Below are positions 53,374 to 57,732 of a stretch of 57,732 bases of DNA, in pieces (the first letter of the stretch is position 1; the number at the start of each line of letters is the position of its first letter). The position numbers and the translations under genes were made by a program. This DNA comes from Rhodopseudomonas sp. BR0M22. Its GTDB lineage: Bacteria > Pseudomonadota > Alphaproteobacteria > Rhizobiales > Xanthobacteraceae. The notes under the pieces are model-generated. The model did not search any database. It saw nothing but the letters and a program-made list of their open reading frames with translations, and had not been told where the DNA came from. Location of the stretch: NCBI RefSeq assembly GCF_010907035.1, contig NZ_QUMK01000032.1, forward strand, positions 1-57,732. Direction: 5' to 3'.

Positions 53374-53907
53374 ATGGCCACCGACCACATTCGATACGAC
53401 GTGCTGGCCCGCGACGCCTTGCGGGGCGTGCTGCGGCACGTCCTCACCGACGTCGCGCAGCACGGCCTGCCCGGAGAGCATCACTTCTTCATCACCTTCC
53501 AGTCCAAGGCCGACGGCGTGAAGCTGTCCCCGCGGCTGCTGGCGCAATACCCCGAAGAAATGACCGTGGTGCTGCAGCATCAGTTCTGGGACCTCGTGGT
53601 CACCGAGGACCGTTTCGAGGTCGGGCTGTCGTTCGGCGGCATCCCGGAGCGTCTGGTGGTGCCGTTCGCCGCGATCAAGAGCTTCTTCGATCCGTCGGTG
53701 AAGTTTGGGCTGCAGTTCGAAGCGGCCGATGAGGCCGAGGACACCGACGAGTCCGAGAACGCCGGCGAAGTTGCGACCGCAGCTCCAGCACCCGTGTCGC
53801 TGCCGCCTTCTGCGGCCGCGACCGACGACCCGCCATCCGACGACGAGCCGCCCCGCTCTGGCGAAGGCGCCGAGGTGGTGCGGCTCGACCGCTTTCGCAA
53901 GAAGTAA
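53374..53907 (+). CDS. sspB: SspB-family ClpXP adaptor protein
   Basis: A 177-residue alphaproteobacterial SspB. The substrate-binding domain covers about residues 1-115: YDVLARDALRGVLRHVLTDVAQHGLPGEHHFFITFQ, then LSPRLLAQYPEEMTVVLQHQFWDLVV and IPERLVVPFAAIKSFFDPSVKFGLQF. After a long acidic/Pro/Ala linker the C-terminal tail ends VVRLDRFRKK, the ClpX-binding module. It captures ssrA-tagged proteins and hands them to ClpXP. The ATG at 53374 begins the conserved part; the frame is open from 53176 by chance. Its neighbour upstream, ssrA, encodes the very tag it recognises. Confidence 0.93.
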   Translation: MATDHIRYDVLARDALRGVLRHVLTDVAQHGLPGEHHFFITFQSKADGVKLSPRLLAQYPEEMTVVLQHQFWDLVVTEDRFEVGLSFGGIPERLVVPFAAIKSFFDPSVKFGLQFEAADEAEDTDESENAGEVATAAPAPVSLPPSAAATDDPPSDDEPPRSGEGAEVVRLDRFRKK

Positions 53908-53919
53908 CGGCTCCGCCGA

Positions 53920-53974
53920 TCATCCGGTCATTTGCACGCTGGGTCGCTCCGGCGTGCGTAGCGTTGCCGGATGA
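53920..53974. other. Large nested stem-loop between sspB and fumC
   Basis: The outer arms TCATCCGG and CCGGATGA enclose inner arms GCACGC and GCGTGC with a 12-base loop. It starts 13 bases after the sspB stop. No T-tract follows, so a factor-independent terminator is not evident. An mRNA 3'-end protection role is possible. Confidence 0.5.
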
Positions 53975-54016
53975 CGCCGCCCACACCTTCGATCCCCAGC
54001 CTTCAGGACGACGATC

Positions 54017-55444
54017 ATGGCCCGCACGCCCAGCTCTCCCCGCCCCGCGCGATCCGCCGCAACCCGGAGCGAGACCGATAGCTTCGGCCCGATCGATGTC
54101 GCCGCTGACCGCTATTGGGGCGCGCAGACCGAACGTTCGCGGCAGAATTTCCGGATCGGCACCGAGCGGATGCCGATCGGCATCATCCGGGCGCTGGCGA
54201 TCGTCAAGCTGGCCGCGGCGGAAACCAACAAAGAGCTCGGCCTGCTGGACAGCCGCCGTGCCGGCGCCATCGTTCGCGCAGCGCGCGAAGTGATCGACGG
54301 CAGCCACGACGATCACTTCCCGCTGGTGGTGTGGCAGACCGGCTCCGGCACCCAGACCAACATGAACCTCAACGAGGTGATCGCCAATCGCGCCAATGAA
54401 CTGCTCGGCGGCGAGCGCGGTTCGAAGAAACCGGTGCATCCCAACGATCACGTCAACATGAGCCAGTCGTCGAACGACTCGTTCCCGACCGCGATGCACA
54501 TCGCCGCTGCGCAGGCGATCACTTCGGACCTGATCCCGGCGCTGACGCTGCTGCACGACGCGCTGCGCAAGAAGGAAAAGGCGTTCGCCAAGATCGTCAA
54601 GATCGGCCGCACCCATACCCAGGATGCGACCCCGCTGACGCTCGGCCAGGAATTCTCCGGCTACGCGGCGCAGCTTGCCAGCAGCATCGCGCGGATCAAG
54701 GCGGTGCTGAAGGAGCTGTATCCGCTGGCGCAAGGCGGCACCGCGGTGGGCACCGGGCTGAACACCCATCCGAAATTCGCCAAGGCGTTCGCCAAGCGCG
54801 CCGCCGCGCTCACCAAGCTGCCGTTCGTGACCGCGCCGAACAAGTTCGAAGCCCTCGCTGGCAACGACGCCTACGTGTTCGTGCACGGCGCGCTCAATGC
54901 CGCGGCCACCGCGCTGTTCAAGATCGCCAACGACATCCGCCTGCTTGGCTCCGGCCCGCGCTCCGGCCTCGGCGAACTGATCCTGCCGGAGAACGAGCCC
55001 GGCTCGTCGATCATGCCCGGCAAGGTCAACCCGACCCAGTGCGAAGCGATGACCATGGTGTGCTGCCAGGTGTTCGGCAATCAGACCACGCTGACGGTCG
55101 CCGGCAGCCAGGGGCACTTCGAACTCAACGTCTACAAGCCGGTGATGGCGCAGGCGATGCTGCAGTCGATCGGGCTGCTGGCGGATGCGGCGCGCTCGTT
55201 CACCACCAACTGCGTCGACGGCATCCGTGCCGACGAACAGCGTATCGGCGAACTAATGCAGCGGTCGCTGATGCTGGTCACGGCACTGGCGCCAACCATC
55301 GGCTACGACAACGCCGCCAAAATCGCCAAGGCGGCTCACCAACGTGGTACGACCTTGAAGGAGGAAGCGGTGCGCTCCGGACTGATCAGCGCGGTCGATT
55401 TTGACCGCCTGGTGCGCCCGGACAAAATGACGCATCCGAGCTGA
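54017..55444 (+). CDS. fumC: Class II fumarate hydratase
   Basis: A 475-residue fumarase C. The signature [20 protein letters not shown] lies near residue 330. Other active-site blocks are [40 protein letters not shown] and [20 protein letters not shown]. The N-terminal 15 residues ([14 protein letters not shown]) are an extra basic stretch beyond E. coli FumC. It converts fumarate and malate in the TCA cycle and needs no iron-sulphur cluster. Confidence 0.96.
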   Translation: MARTPSSPRPARSAATRSETDSFGPIDVAADRYWGAQTERSRQNFRIGTERMPIGIIRALAIVKLAAAETNKELGLLDSRRAGAIVRAAREVIDGSHDDHFPLVVWQTGSGTQTNMNLNEVIANRANELLGGERGSKKPVHPNDHVNMSQSSNDSFPTAMHIAAAQAITSDLIPALTLLHDALRKKEKAFAKIVKIGRTHTQDATPLTLGQEFSGYAAQLASSIARIKAVLKELYPLAQGGTAVGTGLNTHPKFAKAFAKRAAALTKLPFVTAPNKFEALAGNDAYVFVHGALNAAATALFKIANDIRLLGSGPRSGLGELILPENEPGSSIMPGKVNPTQCEAMTMVCCQVFGNQTTLTVAGSQGHFELNVYKPVMAQAMLQSIGLLADAARSFTTNCVDGIRADEQRIGELMQRSLMLVTALAPTIGYDNAAKIAKAAHQRGTTLKEEAVRSGLISAVDFDRLVRPDKMTHPS

Positions 55445-55488
55445 CCGCGCAGAACTTTCTCACAGTTCCAAAAAAGCCATTTCGGAAA

Positions 55489-55502
55489 TTGATGTAAATC
55501 AT
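55489..55502. promoter_or_regulatory. FixK/FNR-type box
   Basis: TTGAT-GTAA-ATCAT differs from the consensus TTGAT-nnnn-ATCAA only in the last base. It lies 45 bases after fumC and 209 bases before the DUF4169 gene, in a 266-base gene-free gap that otherwise shows nothing. It suggests oxygen-responsive control of the downstream pair or of an unseen small RNA. Confidence 0.5.
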
Positions 55503-55710
55503 ATCCCTTGCTCGCGCAGATTGGTCAACTTGCATCTGCGGTGTTGCGGTTCGACAGTCTTATTTCGGTTTACGGAATAAATGTCGGTCTGCATCCAGGC
55601 AGTGATATGGTTTTGTTCTTGATGGTGATCGAGCCTCTAATGGCTTCGTGCATTCGTGCCCGCCTGTCAGGCGACGCCCGTTGCCGATTTAATCGATAAT
55701 GGGTGACGTC

Positions 55711-55899
55711 ATGGCCGACGTGGTCAATTTGAAACGCTTCAAGAAGCGAGTCGAGCGGGAAGCAGCCGCGAAACTCGCAGACGCCAATCGCGCACGTTTT
55801 GGCAGAACCAAATCGCAGCGTGAGCTCGACCAAAATCACGCTAGCCGCGCCAATCAACTGCTCGATCAACACAAAATCGGTGGCGAGGACGCGTCATGA
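55711..55899 (+). CDS. DUF4169 family small protein
   Basis: A 62-residue, highly charged helical protein: VVNLKRFKKRVEREAAAKLADANRARFGRTKSQ is the DUF4169 pattern. The FGRTK block is typical. The ATG at 55711 has GGGTGACG just upstream; an in-frame ATG at 55699 is possible. It overlaps the ribbon-helix-helix gene by 4 bases. Function unknown. Confidence 0.85.
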   Translation: MADVVNLKRFKKRVEREAAAKLADANRARFGRTKSQRELDQNHASRANQLLDQHKIGGEDAS

Positions 55900-56174
55900 A
55901 ATCGCCGGTAGTGAAACGGTCGATCGTGGTCGCGGGCCACAAGACCAGTGTCAGCCTCGAAGAAGCCTTCTGGAACGGCATGAAAGAGATCTCCGGCGTG
56001 CGGGACATGACATTGTCCGAGCTCGTCGGAGAGATCGACAGCAATCGTCAACAGGGCAACCTGTCTTCGGCGATCCGGCTGTTCGTGCTCGACTACTTCC
56101 GCAGCCGCGCTTTGCAGGCGCAGCAGCAGGCAGTGGCTGATACCAAGACCGAAAGCTCACTGACGGCGCACTGA
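55896..56174 (+). CDS. Ribbon-helix-helix domain protein
   Basis: A 92-residue protein of the RHH_4 type. The strand KRSIVVAGHKTSVSLEEAFWNGMKEIS is followed by helix MTLSELVGEIDSNRQQGNLSSAIRLFVLDYFR. This fold binds DNA as a dimer in arc/MetJ-like repressors, but RHH_4 members have no known targets. ATGA overlap with the DUF4169 gene shows a conserved pair. Confidence 0.85.
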   Translation: MKSPVVKRSIVVAGHKTSVSLEEAFWNGMKEISGVRDMTLSELVGEIDSNRQQGNLSSAIRLFVLDYFRSRALQAQQQAVADTKTESSLTAH

Positions 56175-56194
56175 TCGTCAGATCGGTGCGCTGT

Positions 56195-57732
56195 TCAGTC
56201 GGTCGCCCTCCCATTCGAGGGCGACAATGCCAAAGGCGGACGTGTCCGTGATGGACGCGTGTCTCCTGGGGCGGGTTTGATCTCCAACGGCGGTGGCAGT
56301 GGCGCGAGCTTTTCGCGCGACGTCGAAGGCAGAACGGTCGATGCTTGCGGCTGAGGCGGCGTTTTTGGCTGAGGCGACATCTTCGGCTGAGACGATCTAT
56401 TCGGCTCAAGCGACGGAGGTCGTTGCGGCTGAGCGCGTTGCTTCTGTGCGGCGCGGCGCGGATCGGCGTCCGGCAATGGCGGTGTCACCGGCAGTGCGGG
56501 GCTGATCGCGGGGCCCTGCCCGGCGACCGGAGCGACTGCCGACGGTGTAGCCTTGGGCACTGTTTTGGGCGCTGTTTCGGGCGCCATTTTCGGCGTGGCC
56601 TCGGGATGACTGGCCGGCGTGCGGGCTGCCGCAGGCGGTGCCGAGCCCGGAGGAACTGGTGTGGCCGGCGGCGGCAGGCTCGAGGTTTGCGCTGGGGGCC
56701 CGCTGTCTTTGGTCGGCGACGGAGCCGCGCTGGGCGAGTCGGTCGCGGCCGGCGGCTTGCCGCCCTGCTCCAGCATCTGCAGCTTGCGGGTCTCGCGGTC
56801 GATTCGGCGGATCGACAGCCAGGACGACAGCCCCGACAGCTCGCGGCTCCACTCCATGCGATCGGGCGGCCCGGCTGCGAATATCCGAATCTCCGGCGGC
56901 AGCTCCTGCGCCGGCTCGGTCGGCGTCAGCATGACGCGCAGGTCGGCCTGGCCGGCGGCGATGTCGTAACCGCCCGAGATCAACGCACGAGCGTCCTTGG
57001 CCTGCAACGTCGTCGGCGACAGCTTCAGGCGGCCGTCACTGACGCTGATCGGAAACTGTGCCGTCTCGACCTTGAGCGGCGCCGCCATCAGTGCCGGCTC
57101 GACCAGCTTGGCGAGATGATCGGCGTCGATCGGCCGACCTTGATCGGCGGCGCGGAGCGCCACCGCGAAGGCCCCCGGATCGAGCCCGGAAATCGCAGCC
57201 TGCGACAGCGTCACCGTGCCGCCGCCCGACAGCGCGCCGGCGAGCGCCGAGGCGCTGCGGCCGCTGCTCGCCAGCGTGCCTTGCAGCGACAGCCTCCCCG
57301 GCGGCATGGCGAGCGCGCCGTAGCGGAGCGTCGCGGCATCGGCATCCTTGACGCTGAGCTGGGCGTCGAGGGCGACGCCGGCATCGGTCGGCTTGGCGGT
57401 CAGCATGGCTTTGATCTCGCCGCCGCCGAGCTTGCCGTTGCCGTCGAGCGTCAGCGATCGTCCGTCGCTACGCACCACGCCGCGCAGCGGCTGCAGCTCG
57501 CTGCCGCCCGGCAGCTCGGCCCGCACCGCCTGAAATGCGATCTTGCCACGCCAGCCACGCAGCCAGCCCTGCCCGAGCGGATCATCGGCCGGACGTTCGG
57601 CCGCCCCGAGCGCGAGTTGCAATGCCGGTCCCAGCGGCAGCGTATCGAGCCCCGCCTCGCCGTCGAGTTCGGCGGTTTTGCCGCGCGTCAGCTTCAGCCG
57701 GCCGCGCCGCCGCCAGCCCGCAATGCCGGCGT
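56195..57732 (-). CDS. AsmA family protein, C-terminal part (cut by window edge)
   Basis: The reading frame is open to the end of the window, so the gene start is outside. The visible 512 codons contain the AsmA C-terminal region: beta-rich repeats (LDGNGKLGGGEIKAMLTAKP, LSLQGTLASSGRSASALAGALSGGGTVTLSQAAISGLD, SDGRLKLSPTTLQAKDARALISGGYDIAAGQADLRVMLTP). After about residue 300 of the visible part comes a long low-complexity Pro/Ala/Lys/Gln tail (repeats of PETAPKT, PQPKTPPQPQ). AsmA-type proteins span from inner to outer membrane and help move phospholipids. The tail is longer than in E. coli AsmA. Convergent with the ribbon-helix-helix gene, 20 bases apart. Confidence 0.85.
   Translation of the reverse strand, partial: AGIAGWRRRGRLKLTRGKTAELDGEAGLDTLPLGPALQLALGAAERPADDPLGQGWLRGWRGKIAFQAVRAELPGGSELQPLRGVVRSDGRSLTLDGNGKLGGGEIKAMLTAKPTDAGVALDAQLSVKDADAATLRYGALAMPPGRLSLQGTLASSGRSASALAGALSGGGTVTLSQAAISGLDPGAFAVALRAADQGRPIDADHLAKLVEPALMAAPLKVETAQFPISVSDGRLKLSPTTLQAKDARALISGGYDIAAGQADLRVMLTPTEPAQELPPEIRIFAAGPPDRMEWSRELSGLSSWLSIRRIDRETRKLQMLEQGGKPPAATDSPSAAPSPTKDSGPPAQTSSLPPPATPVPPGSAPPAAARTPASHPEATPKMAPETAPKTVPKATPSAVAPVAGQGPAISPALPVTPPLPDADPRRAAQKQRAQPQRPPSLEPNRSSQPKMSPQPKTPPQPQASTVLPSTSREKLAPLPPPLEIKPAPGDTRPSRTRPPLALSPSNGRATD

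Noticed and set aside
53077-53580. 167-codon minus-strand frame
   Set aside because: It runs antisense through the tmRNA 3' part and the sspB gene.
53675-55117. 480-codon minus-strand frame
   Set aside because: Antisense shadow of fumC and the sspB tail.

Overview
The window is a high-GC chromosomal segment from an alphaproteobacterium of the Bradyrhizobium/Rhodopseudomonas group, probably Rhodopseudomonas palustris-like. This is inferred from four things: a two-piece (circularly permuted) ssrA gene whose tag ends NYAPVAQAA, an alphaproteobacterial-type SspB, several families of long imperfect-palindrome intergenic repeats, and a FixK-type box. The first 31 bases are not genomic. They match the Nextera/Tn5 sequencing adapter with one mismatch, so the left edge is a contig end. 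The right edge cuts an AsmA-family gene.

Layout. 0.2-5.4 kb holds acyl-CoA metabolism: a CaiB/BaiF CoA-transferase, a MaoC-type hot-dog protein, an AMP-forming acyl-CoA ligase and a thiolase. 5.6-15.4 kb is a sugar/sugar-acid locus: a DenD-type dehydrogenase and a complete carbohydrate ABC importer (two permeases, Tat-exported binding protein, ATPase) on the minus strand, divergent from an IlvD/Edd-family sugar-acid dehydratase and two SDR dehydrogenases. 15.7-21.2 kb is an iron-uptake cluster (TonB-dependent receptor, PiuC-like hydroxylase, ExbB, ExbD, TonB). 22-26.4 kb is an RND efflux pair. 26.4-27.1 kb is a VapBC toxin-antitoxin pair with a palindromic operator.

27.39-37.41 kb is a 10.0-kb integrated element inserted in the 3' end of a tRNA-Gln(CUG) gene. 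An 18-bp direct repeat marks both ends and a tyrosine integrase lies beside the right end. It also carries an SF2-type helicase/ATPase, a phage tail-collar protein, a phage SSB-like protein, a serine recombinase, an IS1595-type zinc-ribbon protein and several unknown genes, but no capsid, portal or terminase. It is best read as a phage satellite or remnant. Three non-coding features stand out: five GGGACCC boxes at 30-31 bp spacing plus a sixth, paired 13-bp repeats next to both att sites that look like integrase arm sites, and duplicated control modules upstream of its minus-strand genes.

37.5-38.2 kb is a HepT/MntA toxin-antitoxin pair. Then come a second CaiB-type CoA-transferase with a LivK-type binding protein, rsmJ, a Do-type protease, and an apparent operon thyA - HEPN protein - unknown - folA - hflK - hflC that ends in a strong intrinsic terminator. 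48.3-52.6 kb holds a TctCAB-type transporter and a two-gene chromate transporter. 52.8-53.9 kb places ssrA (the tmRNA) directly before sspB, the adaptor that delivers ssrA-tagged proteins to ClpXP. fumC, a small DUF4169/ribbon-helix-helix pair and the truncated AsmA gene finish the window.
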